Assembly: GCA_914767885.1 (NCBI GenBank)
Contig: CAJZBQ010000004.1
Coordinates: forward strand, 410,001 to 474,000
Direction of reading: 5' to 3'
Length of the DNA: 64,000 bases
Origin: Blepharisma stoltei
Lineage: Eukaryota > Ciliophora > Heterotrichea > Heterotrichida > Blepharismidae
Each line of letters starts with the position of its first letter. Position 1 is the first letter of the stretch. A program made the translations under genes and the position numbers. The notes under the pieces were generated by a model. The model was not told the origin of the DNA and made no database searches. It saw nothing but the letters and a program-made list of their open reading frames with translations. Below are positions 55,593 to 64,000 of this stretch, in pieces.

Positions 55593-56696
55593 ATGAATGG
55601 AATTCCACTTCACAAGATGAATTGGGGAGCTTATGGGAACTCTCAAGTCAAACTAAATGAAAATGAAAAAATCAAAGCCAGAAATAGCATTCAAAATTTA
55701 AATAGAGATTCCGTTAAACTTAAAGACTTGTGCTCAGAAGATAAATTTAAAATCGGTGAGCTTGCAAAAAAACTGTCAGATGAGAAGAAAAGTATGAAAG
55801 CAATAGAAGCTAAACTTACTAAAGAGCAGAAAAAAGTTGAATTTGAGCTTCAAGAAGCAATGAATGATAACAAAAGAATAACTACTGAGATGAAACAACT
55901 GAAGAATGGATTTGACGAATCCTTAGGCCAAATTAAGCAGTTTATTCAAATGAAAAGGTGCTCATTAAGCCCTATAAGGCACTCAAGAAATATTAGTTCC
56001 ATGTCAGATTATACATTCAATCAAAATCCATTTAAGGTTAGAAACCATGAATCGGAAGAGCAAATTCGATCAAAAACACCAACTTTACCTCCAAGGGCTA
56101 ATACCTCTTGTAATACAAGTTTTGAGTCTGAAAGAAGATTGTTTAATGCTTCAAGTTTATATGAGAAATCAGATACTATAAGATGCACAACGCCATCAAC
56201 AGAAACCTCTTTTTCATCTTTATCTTGTCAGAGTACTTCAACTCAAACTTCTTACGATAAAATAATTCAAGTAAAAATTAGTCCTTATCAAAGCCATAAT
56301 AAGCAAACTGCGGGCATTAAACAGTCCACTGCCCTGCGAGAAGTCAAAAACCTTCAAAATGATTTGTTCAATCTTTCCAAAGGGGTGAAAGATCTAAAAT
56401 CTAATTGTGTAGACTTCATCAAATCATCAAACTCATATAATAGCCAAGCCAACAGAAATATTTTCAAGCCTTCAGAATTTTTCCAGTCTTTGGGACTCTC
56501 AAATAAGAATCAAAAATTGCCAATAGGATCCGATAAAGAGAATATTTTTGCTTCTAGGCAAAATAGTTACATATATGAAACAGTCGGCAATCCTAAAAAT
56601 AAAGGAAAAAAGCAGGAAGATATAGATGTTATTTCTATTGATGATAAGTATTATGATGATCAGCTTTTCAAAGTCTTAGAAGAAATTGATAAATAA
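55593..56696 (+). CDS. Coiled-coil protein with KEN-box-like motif, unrecognised
   Basis: ATG at 55593 (MNGIPLHKMNWGAYGNSQVK..), 367 residues, no TGA or intron. Residues 25-120 are coiled coil (EDKFKIGELAKKLSDEKKSM.., KVEFELQEAMNDNKRI), then a Ser/Thr-rich disordered region with SP/TP sites (SLSPIRHSRNISSM, SKTPTLPPRANTS), a second short helix (ALREVKNLQNDLFNLSKGVK), and GSDKENIFAS. Cytoskeletal or basal-body protein is possible but not shown. Confidence 0.75.
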   Translation: MNGIPLHKMNWGAYGNSQVKLNENEKIKARNSIQNLNRDSVKLKDLCSEDKFKIGELAKKLSDEKKSMKAIEAKLTKEQKKVEFELQEAMNDNKRITTEMKQLKNGFDESLGQIKQFIQMKRCSLSPIRHSRNISSMSDYTFNQNPFKVRNHESEEQIRSKTPTLPPRANTSCNTSFESERRLFNASSLYEKSDTIRCTTPSTETSFSSLSCQSTSTQTSYDKIIQVKISPYQSHNKQTAGIKQSTALREVKNLQNDLFNLSKGVKDLKSNCVDFIKSSNSYNSQANRNIFKPSEFFQSLGLSNKNQKLPIGSDKENIFASRQNSYIYETVGNPKNKGKKQEDIDVISIDDKYYDDQLFKVLEEIDK

Positions 56697-56757
56697 AATT
56701 GATATAATATAAATTTAGATAATATTTTACGTAAAACTAAATAAATATACGATAAAA

Positions 56758-57758
56758 TGACTGAGCACACCGACCATCACCATCATCACAATCACGCTCA
56801 TGGCCAGAGTCTTTCACTTACTTGAACTTTTGGATATGCCATAAAGGGCTGATCAATTGCTGAGGGCAAATTTTTGATATGCTTTATCCTCCTACTGATC
56901 ACATCATGCTTTTTTGAAATTGCAAGTGGAATTATTCTAGCCGAAAGCTTTCTAATATCTGAAGGCTTTCGAAGTGGATTTGATACGCTCTGTGTATATG
57001 TTGCTCTAGTCGGGCTATCGTTTGATATAAATAATCCAAATCCCGATAAAAAATATGCATTCGGATATGGAAGAACACAAATTGTCACAGCATTTGGCAA
57101 TGCAATCTTTACATTATTCACCAACCTTTTTGCCTTATTAGAAGCTGTGCATCATTTATACGGAGGCCATGCAGAAAATCACATGCTTTTTGGTAAAGAA
57201 TTGCTGATTTTCAAAATTTTAATTGAAATTCTGATTTACTTTGGCTTAATAAAAAGCATTCGGAAAGACGAAAAGTGCTCAACATTTTCAGATAATTTAG
57301 GAATAATTGCTATTAAATGCTTGGGATTTATTATTACTGAATCACTTATCCTTGTAGATTCGTATATTTTATATGATGATATAGGCATCCCTCTTTATAC
57401 CTTTGTCCCGATTCTGAATATTTTGTGGATTGTAGTTTGCATGTGCTTGCTGAGGCCATATGTTGCCAGGAACGGGAAAATCTTGCTTTTGAGCGCTCCT
57501 TCTGGCAATATGAGGACAGAAATCGAAAAAAAATTGAGGGAAATATCAATACTTGAAGGCGTTGTATCAATTAAATCTGAAAAATTCTGGATGGTTACGA
57601 GCTCAACACTTGCAGGGTCCGTCCTGATTTCGGTTGAAAGAAATGCAAATCCCCAATCTATTATTATGAAATCCAGAGACTGCTTGAGTAAATTAATCGA
57701 GTATTTTACTATAGAATTGGTCGTAGAAGATGACAGCACAGTGAAAAATGAATATTAG
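56758..57758 (+). CDS. CDF/ZnT-family protein lacking metal-site residues (ZnT6-like)
   Basis: ATG at 56758; His-rich start (MTEHTDHHHHHNHAHGQSLS). TGA is Trp at about 56824 and 56851. Six hydrophobic segments in CDF order, with FGYGRTQIVTAFGNAIFTLF as the conserved TM3 region and a C-terminal cytoplasmic domain (LLLSAPSGNMRTEIEKKLRE..). TM2 reads LISEGFRSGFD where ZnT5/7 have SDSFHMFFD, and TM5 lacks an HxxxD. Human ZnT6 has lost such residues and acts as a partner subunit; that is a family-based inference here. The stop is made at the edge of the SINE-like IES; after removal the last residue changes (..VKNE-stop). Confidence 0.78.
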
Positions 57759-58639
57759 ATTACTAGTACTTAAGCTCCCCACTTCGTACAGGTGCCATTC
57801 TGCGCGGCAATACTCAACCACTTCCGCAATTCAGGCAGACCACTATAGAAATTTGAGCAGGTAATTCACCTTCACGAATTCCTTTGAGCACATATTTAAT
57901 TATATCCGGAAAGGGTTTGAAAACCCAGAAAATATACAGCAATGCTAAGTAAAAAATTCTGGTATGCACAGAGCCTAGCACTAGTCCGCTTTTACCTTGA
58001 GGGAAAAGCTGGGTTGAGAGTTGGAAATGGAAAGCGCAGTAGTATCTAGAGGCAATGCCTAGGCTATTCAGGCAACTTCCTAGCATGAAATTTGGAGTTA
58101 CGCTCCACGCTTTTAATTATCCCTTTTTGCCGATAGTCCACTAGAAATTCCATTTTTTAGGATTTTTTTTGCGGTTAGCCTTCGATTAATCCACGCAGCA
58201 TCCTGCAGAAGTCATAGATTTTTCACTTAACACTGGAACTTAGAAGGCAAGGAGGAAAAGGAGACACAGAGCCCTATTTCACAGGTGTCATGACGTCAGA
58301 TGGCGAAGAAGAGGAAAGGGGGTATAAGAGTCGTAACTCACTGAGTCATCTAAATAGAAGAAGTTCTCCCTGTCGATGTCGCAAAGGAGGAATCCCCTAA
58401 GGGATCCTTGGCGACTGCATTACTAATAGGCAGAAGCCACGACCAGTAATAAGTTTAAGTTTAAGCTCATCGGATCAGGTTGCAAGTGAGCGAATATGTG
58501 CTTAAGTCGTTCATTGCAGGATACTAGATGTAGCTGGGCCAACTCCTGGCTTCAAAAACCATGCCCGGATATGCATGGGCAACCGTCACGCGAGAGGATA
58601 TCAGATGTCATCGCCATTTTATGCATATTGAAAAATGAA
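57753..58639 (-). mobile_element. IES: composite SINE-like element (887 bp), type II inside type I
   Basis: Duplication TGAAAAATGAATA at 57742-57754 and 58629-58641. Outer parts (57765-57890 and 58470-58628) match type I (GGCAGACCAC..GAGCAGGT, ..CCATGCCCGGATATGCATGG, CGCCATTTTATG). The middle (about 57890-58465) matches type II (TTAATTATATCCGG.., AGAGCCTAGCACTAGTCC.., tail AAGTTTAAGTTTAAG). Confidence 0.82.
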
Positions 58640-58730
58640 TAATATAGATAATAAACTTAAATAAAACTGAAGTAATTAAATGCTTAATAGCGTGATAAAA
58701 TCGCCTACACCAAAATATTCATAGAATTAG

Positions 58731-59819
58731 TTATGCGGCTTTGTTTTCAATGCCATGAACTCCAAACTGATAAACACATGTATTATTTCCACCATTGTTA
58801 CTTTTTACATGCAAAACCAGCGCATTAATTAGACTATCACACCTATATTGACATGGAAAAATATCCCAAGGTCTTCTTTTTTCTCCATGAATAGAAAGAT
58901 CAAAAGTATAGCTTCCTAATAGATAGCAGAAATAAACTAATGACGTTGACAGAAATTGGTCTCGAGAAGTATCCCTGTGGAAATAGGTAGAGCCGGTCCT
59001 ATGAAGCTAAAAGCAAGGCCTCTACATATTTAAGTAGACTTTCAGACTTGGGATACTTTGCCGAACAGAGAGTTTTGCTTCCATTTTTCTCATTCGAACT
59101 TCAAGAGCGAGACTGGTATTCTAGGAGCCGAGACGCGATAAGGCTAATGGGCTTACACACTTATTATGAGCTTAGCCATTTATTAACAGATAGCAATGGC
59201 TCTTCTCAATGGAATATACACTAAATTCTTTCGGCGCATTCAAATAGTCAACAATCTAAATACGATTTACATTAATGTGCCTGATTGAAAAATGTAAAGG
59301 GAGTATATCATATTGTAACTGAATGCCCAGGTAGCCTTTGCTGCCTTTTATTCCCCAACAAACTCCAGGCGAATTGTCATCTGAAAGTGCCATTTCTCTT
59401 TTGTTATATTGAGAAGGGCCTAGTGCTGTATAAAAGCCTAAAGACGAATATTCCTCAATTATTTTTGCACCATTTTTAAGCGCTGCATAATTGATATAAT
59501 CATCTAATGATTGCTCTTCTTGGTATTTTATAATTGGACTCATTGTCTCTGGGATTGGCTTTGCATTCAAAGTATTTGATACTGTTCAATATTTGATGAA
59601 GACCATTGAAAATACACATCCTAATGCAAATAAAAATGCAGTGATGCATAAGCATCTTAGTAGCAGAGGCTTGCTTTTATCTTTTGCGTTTGGCGCCCAA
59701 TCATTTTCTTCATCGCCTAGTGGTTCTTCCTCGATTATTTGACTATCTAATGGACTGTTATGATCATATGTGGAATATTGATTACCATTTGATTGATTTG
59801 AACTTTTTAACTCCTCCAT
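58731..59819 (-). CDS. SUN-domain membrane protein
   Basis: ATG at 59819 (MEELKSSNQSNGNQYSTYDH..). Acidic N-terminus, one TM (RCLCITAFLFALGCVFSMVF), then a short linker with Trp-TGA at about 59586. The SUN domain begins DYINYAALKNGAKIIEEYSS; it has GVCWGIKGSKGYLGIQLQ, HINIVDYLNAPKEFSVYSIE after a 15-nt intron (59259-59273), and, after removing the insert at 58917-59183, CYLLGSYTFDLS, the KSNNGGNNTCVYQFGVHG end. About 260 residues. SUN proteins sit in the inner nuclear membrane or ER; this small one is closer to mid-SUN or nuclear SUN types than can be decided. Confidence 0.87.
58917..59183 (-). mobile_element. IES (267 bp): SINE-like fragment in the SUN gene
   Basis: Duplication TAATAGATAGCA/TAACAGATAGCA with one mismatch; TA at 58917-58918 and 59184-59185. 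Body carries CACTTATTATGAGCTTAGCC, recalling the NEK insert. Removal restores HCYLLGSYTF. Confidence 0.8.
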
Positions 59820-60059
59820 ATATTTTTATAATTAACTTTTGAATCTTGCCTTTCCATTTTTAGATCTTCAATTTTTCATTTTAAGGGCGAAGTCATCAGT
59901 AAAATAGAGCTTGAATTTTTAGCAACAGCATTGCTTAATAGCATAGAGAATAGATTAAAATTTTAAATTATCTATTTATTTGATTTGCATTCAAGATAGC
60001 GCCTCAATTCAGGCGGAGTTTATTAATTAGCAGAAGTCTAATGAATTCTAATTGTTTAC

Positions 60060-60476
60060 TTAAAGCTCTACTCTTTTTTCTCCAGCCTTGGCTTGAAGAT
60101 AGTCAGCAATGGCTTCAGCAGTTCTTGCTCCTTCGTATTTTTCGAGTTCCCTTCCGTTTTGATAGAAAATAAGTGTTGGGTATCCTCTGATTTGTCTGGA
60201 TGAGGCGGCTTGTTGTTCAACGGTAGCGTCGACCTTGGCAATGGCAACTTTTGAACCTCTTTCTTTCAATAAGGTGGCTGCTCTGTCGTATTCAGGAGCG
60301 AGTCTCTTGCAGTGTCCACACCATGGTGCATAAAACTCTACAAGGATATTTTGATTATCTGCAATAGCTTTATCAACAGTGGCGTCGGTAAGTACAAGAA
60401 CACCTGATCCTTCGTCAGCTGATGCAAGGAAAGCAATGCTTAGGAGAGCAAGGAGACTAATTGTCTTGATGGCCAT
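60060..60476 (-). CDS. Single-domain protein disulphide isomerase-like protein
   Basis: Signal peptide MAIKTISLLALLSIAFLASA. One thioredoxin a-type domain with active site EFYAPWCGHCKRLAPEY, VDATVEQQAASSRQIRGYPT (cis-Pro) and ILVEFYAPW. The protein is only 138 residues and ends KRVEL, a plausible variant ER-retrieval signal. Thioredoxin-like single-domain PDIs of this size occur in protists. Acts on disulphide bonds of secreted proteins in the ER. No intron, IES or Trp-TGA; codon use is more GC-biased than the neighbours, as in a highly expressed gene. Confidence 0.92.
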   Translation of the reverse strand: MAIKTISLLALLSIAFLASADEGSGVLVLTDATVDKAIADNQNILVEFYAPWCGHCKRLAPEYDRAATLLKERGSKVAIAKVDATVEQQAASSRQIRGYPTLIFYQNGRELEKYEGARTAEAIADYLQAKAGEKRVEL

Positions 60477-60626
60477 TTATTATAATGGCATATTGGAAAT
60501 AAATTTCTTGAATCTCATAAGAAAAGCCTTTTAAAATAAGAAGATTGGCTGAAAACTGAAACAAGAAGAAATTAATTTTTTCAATTAAAAATTTATTAAA
60601 ACTCTTTATTTTTATTTATTGAGTTA

Positions 60627-61379
60627 CTACTTCTTATTGCCGAATAGAGCAAGAATATAAATAAAGAGCCTAATAATGTCGATGTATAAGAAAAGAGCTC
60701 CAGGAATATAGTCTTCATTTGATAATCCGTATTTACCGTTTCCTAAAATCAGTTGGGTATCAATCACTATATATATTGAATATATAACGACCCATCCAAG
60801 ACAAATAAGGGTATCAAGTGCATGCGTATCGAAGAAAATAGCTATGAGAATTCCAAAAATGAGTATGCTGAATACAAAACTAAATAATATTCCTAAAAGT
60901 GCATTAAAGTTTTGTTTAGCATACATTGCATATGCTGTTAGCCCAAGTGTTGCACCTAAGGTCATCAGAGCAGCAATAAAAACTGACACTGGATCATAAA
61001 ATGAAGCTATAGCTCCAACTATAAGGCTTTCACACAAAGTGAAAATGGAGAGAATGATGTAATTTGTTGGAACTTTTCTAGCTAGCTTTTTGGAACATAA
61101 GAGAAAGCATAAGCAAACGAATTCAATTCCAATCAGCGTGAACAAAAACCACATGTTGTCGACAAACCATGTCTGAAAATCATCTATTTGCATAACGATG
61201 GTGACAACGATGCTTGTGAAGATAAGTTGTGCACTGAGAATTCCATAAACTTTTCTTACAAATCCCTCTCTATCTCTGTCAGAATCCATTGAAACATACT
61301 TAGCTTCACTTCCTACGTTATCGAAAGCACCGTCTAAATGGTTGTGATGGTGATGATGATGATGATGATGATGGGACAT
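60627..61379 (-). CDS. TMBIM/BAX-inhibitor-1 family protein (Lifeguard type) with poly-His head
   Basis: MSH10-type start: ten His in a row then NHLDGAFDN. The core has seven hydrophobic segments: REGFVRKVYGILSAQLIFTS, the motif SFYDPVSVFIAALMTLGATL, YAMYAKQNFNALLGILFSFV, and the end YSIYIVIDTQLILGNGKYGL with NEDYIPGALFLYIDIIRLFI. The Asp residues of the conserved C-terminal pair (IDTQ, YIDIIRLF) for the di-aspartyl pH/Ca2+ sensor are present. 250 residues, normal. Leaks Ca2+ from ER or Golgi membranes and protects from stress. The His run is unusual for the family. Confidence 0.93.
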   Translation of the reverse strand: MSHHHHHHHHHHNHLDGAFDNVGSEAKYVSMDSDRDREGFVRKVYGILSAQLIFTSIVVTIVMQIDDFQTWFVDNMWFLFTLIGIEFVCLCFLLCSKKLARKVPTNYIILSIFTLCESLIVGAIASFYDPVSVFIAALMTLGATLGLTAYAMYAKQNFNALLGILFSFVFSILIFGILIAIFFDTHALDTLICLGWVVIYSIYIVIDTQLILGNGKYGLSNEDYIPGALFLYIDIIRLFIYILALFGNKK

Positions 61380-62171
61380 GATTAATTTTTATAATTTATT
61401 GGACATTAGTTTACATCAAATTCCTATTAAAATATATAATATTAAAATTATGCTATCTGTTAGTCAATGTTTATTACAAAAAATTAGGCTTAATTAATTA
61501 AACTTGACGATTTTTATGCTTATAGAGCTTATTGCTGCCATTATCAAATACATAGAGAATTAGCCAATTTAATACAACATATAAATGCCAGTTCAGAATT
61601 ATTGCACATAATTTAACTGATATTTTTTATATAATTTTTTTAAGAAGAAAGAATATAAGCTAATAATTTATTTATCTTAAAGAATTCGAGATATCTAATT
61701 AAATTCCTTATTTTATATAAAGCCTTTGTCTTATAGCTTTAATTTTAATACATCAAGACCTCTTTAAATTTATAAAAGTGTCAAATAATTATGAATAAAA
61801 TGTTCAATTTTTTATTTACAATTATCAACAAGGATTTTTAATGGCTTTGCTCATTCATTAACTAAGTAGGAGTAAAAATAGATTTAAAATTAAAATCTTA
61901 CATAAAATATATAACTTAAGAAAAATTTATTATTCATTAAATGACAATAAGTATTATATAATATCTTAAGCCATTGCTAAATTCATTAATAAGGCACGAT
62001 TTAACAAGAAATTGAGATTAAAAGAATAAAACATAAGTTATGCTGCTCCTTTCAGAAATTAACTTTATATTTTAGCTTATTCACTAGTTTATATAATTTT
62101 TAAAAATTTTATATATTAAAAGGAAATACGAAATAGCTTTATGCATTTTATAGGCCTAATTGATACAAATA
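61380..62171. other. Intergenic, 792 bp, AT-rich
   Basis: No gene seen. Around 61838-61876 the sequence AGGATTTTTAATGGCTTTGCTCATTCATTAAC..GGAGTAA resembles a decayed right end of a class A MITE; the other end cannot be placed. Confidence 0.4.
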
Positions 62172-63587
62172 ATGGCAAGCCAAGATGAAAAAACGAATAG
62201 CTATCCTAATAAGCTCAGCCCTTTAGAAGAGTTTAAATACAGTATATCTGAAATCCTAAAGTCCCCGAGAGAGTTACATATTCTCTATTTGATAAATTTG
62301 TCTCTTAGTTTTCAGTATTATCTTATAACAACTTTAATCCCATTATTTTTTACAGATATTCAAGAATTTTCAGACCTTCTATCTGGCACAATTTTTGGCT
62401 TTTATGGGATCAGCTTGGGATTAGGTGCTATTATTCTTAATCCTTTAGCAAATAGATTTGGACTTAAATTTGGCCTGTCCATATCATGCATATTTGGCTT
62501 GATAGGCTTTTTACTTCTAGCAGTAACTTATAATTTATCCGTCAATCTTGTCAGTGTGCTTACGTTTCAAACTATATCAGGAGCTCTGGCTTGGCCAGTT
62601 GTTGAGTTTGGGATAAAAATTTATACAAGACAAGACCATCGAAATTTTGCCAATTCTCTATGCTTGATGAGCAATTATCTTGCTGGAGTTTTAACTGGTT
62701 TTTATATAGATATTGTATGACATTATTATGAAGATGATAAACATACCTTATATAAAATATTTTTTTATACAGGAGCTGGTTTTGCATTTTTTGCATTGAT
62801 TCTTGCTCTTGTTCTTAGGCAAAATGAAGTTATTGAGGATGGATATTTGTGTGATGAAAATATTGGTGAGCTAAGTAAAAAAATCGTTTCTAAAAAGCGT
62901 TTTTGGAGATTTTTTGCTTTAATTTGTCTACTTATTCTATTGAGAAGTGGATGTTTTGGGCATCTTGATGCAACATTTCCTAAATATGTAACACGCACTC
63001 TTGGAGATGATGCTCATTTTGGCTATCTTTTAGCTGTCCATCAAACAACCATGCTTATTGGAGTTATTTTTTTCACATATTTTACGTATATCTATTCAAG
63101 CTATACTTTAATATGTATAGGAGGAATAGTGGGGACTTTGGCACCTCTACTAATTCTTGGAGGCTCTAATTATGGCATTTATGCAATTTTTGTAATTCTG
63201 ATATCTTGTGGAGAAGCATTATGAGTCCCAAGATTGCTTGATTATACCATGAGTATTGCTCCTAATAAAGAAGAAGGAGTCTATTTAGCTTTATGCAATT
63301 TTCCTTTCTATTTTGCTATGATTATAACTGGCATCGCCTCAGGAATTTTATTAGATGAATATTGTCCTGACGAAGACAATGCTGGCGAGTGTTATAAAGT
63401 TTGGCTGATAATAGTATTTTCAACCATTCTAGTCCCAATCCTTATATGAATCTTGAGAAATATATTAGAGCAGCCTGATTATGAAGATAAGCCTTACCTA
63501 AAATGCTTTGAAGACTCTAAAGATTTATCTAAAGACAATGATGAAATAAAAGATAAGGAAGGCTTATTAAAGAATAGCAATGATTAA
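62172..63587 (+). CDS. Major facilitator superfamily transporter
   Basis: ATG at 62172 (MASQDEKTNSYPNKLSPLEE..). TGA is Trp at about 62718, 63222 and 63447. Twelve hydrophobic segments; between TM2 and TM3 NPLANRFGLKFGLSISCIFG fits the MFS GxxxD/RxGRR-type loop, weakly. The central loop (NEVIEDGYLCDENIGELSKK..) divides the two halves and the C-terminus is acidic. About 470 residues. TLYKIFFYTGAGFAFFALIL and CGEALWVPRLLDYTMSIAPN resemble POT/NRT-like or unknown protist MFS groups. Substrate unknown. Confidence 0.82.
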
Positions 63588-63603
63588 AATTTAAAACCAA
63601 TAA

Positions 63604-64000
63604 TTATTTACTGAAATTTAAAGATGTTTCCATAATTTCATAACCAACATTTGTAACTTTAATGCCAAGCTCTAAAAACCCGTCGAAACCTATAACAGCT
63701 GATTTAAATTGGTGCCAAGTTAAATTTTGCACAAAATGTTGATAATTTTCTTTAGTCAACACTGTTTTAACTATGCCTTCGTCATTCAATCCATCTCATA
63801 AGTAAATAAATATATCTGAAGTGATTAAAGTAATACATCCGCATTGGCATATTTCATAAGGTTTTGATACCTCACAGTTCAAGCAGAAAAATCTATTCAT
63901 TTCTTCAGGCACAATTCTAACTCCAAACCCCTCTATTTTGCAAGTTTCGTTTAGAGGCATTGCTGATAAACTTGGGTAATCTTTTAATAATAAAGATGAT
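63604..64000 (-). CDS. 3' part of an unrecognised gene (continues beyond window)
   Basis: The frame is open from the right edge: SSLLLKDYPSLSAMPLNETC, then FFCLNCEVSKPYEICQCGCI, a four-Cys zinc-ribbon-like group (CxxC..CxC), Trp-TGA at about 63796, DGLNDEGIVKTVLTKENYQH and stop at 63604. At least 131 residues. Zinc ribbon followed by beta strands could be an OB-fold/RPA-type end, but this is a guess. Confidence 0.65.

Overview
The window reads as micronuclear (germline) DNA of a heterotrich ciliate, most likely Blepharisma or a close relative. Three things in the sequence point there. In-frame TGA falls where tryptophan is expected in gene after gene (PCNA, NUBP1, the TBC protein, the GPCR-like receptor), while TAA and TAG still end genes. 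Introns are only 15 or 16 nt (GTA...AG). Many coding regions are broken by inserts that, removed exactly between two TA dinucleotides, restore an intact conserved protein. These inserts are internal eliminated sequences (IESs), and about 27 can be placed here.

Layout. 1-3576: tail of a large membrane protein. 3592-12019: RRM/zinc-knuckle splicing-type protein, hemC split by a 6.2-kb IES, roadblock dynein light chain. 12426-13844: calcineurin A. 14044-19971: four minus-strand genes (unknown, ankyrin-SAM-CaaX, coiled coil, TVP15/COPI-associated). 20068-30354: plus-strand run (two unknowns, PCNA, PH-TBC Rab-GAP, UBA-UAS-UBX, alpha/beta hydrolase). 30378-37732: NEK kinase, tRNA-Ile, small membrane protein, H2A relic, WDR20-like protein, small basic protein, RING/B-box protein. 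37808-49551: kinesin-like protein, four-TM protein with helical tail, GDT1-like membrane protein, mitochondrial uL15, NUBP1, lipid-anchored peptide, mitochondrial carrier. 49657-64000: PERK-like kinase, GPCR, CX3C protein, coiled coil, CDF/ZnT protein, SUN protein, PDI-like protein, TMBIM, MFS transporter and a truncated gene at the right edge.

The eliminated DNA falls into recognisable classes: (A) a roughly 340-400 bp MITE whose ends read CTCC(G)TGAGCGAACAAAA, present fresh and decayed, with a 1.83-kb relative at 27716-29547 carrying a Pogo/DDE_1-type transposase; (B) a second MITE family ending CTCCC..TTTAAATTGGAA; (C) SINE-like retroelements with 12-17 bp target-site duplications and short-repeat tails; (D) short palindromic or unclassified IESs of 79-220 bp; and (E) the 6.2-kb nested fold-back IES in hemC. 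Elements nest inside each other (transposon in SINE in hydrolase; SINE in SINE after the ZnT gene; MITE in satellite in hemC). The genes are otherwise dense, with 10-100 bp gaps and no operon logic; neighbours are functionally unrelated housekeeping, signalling and ciliary genes. Nearly all boundaries were deduced by reading frame and family conservation, not by comparison with a somatic genome.
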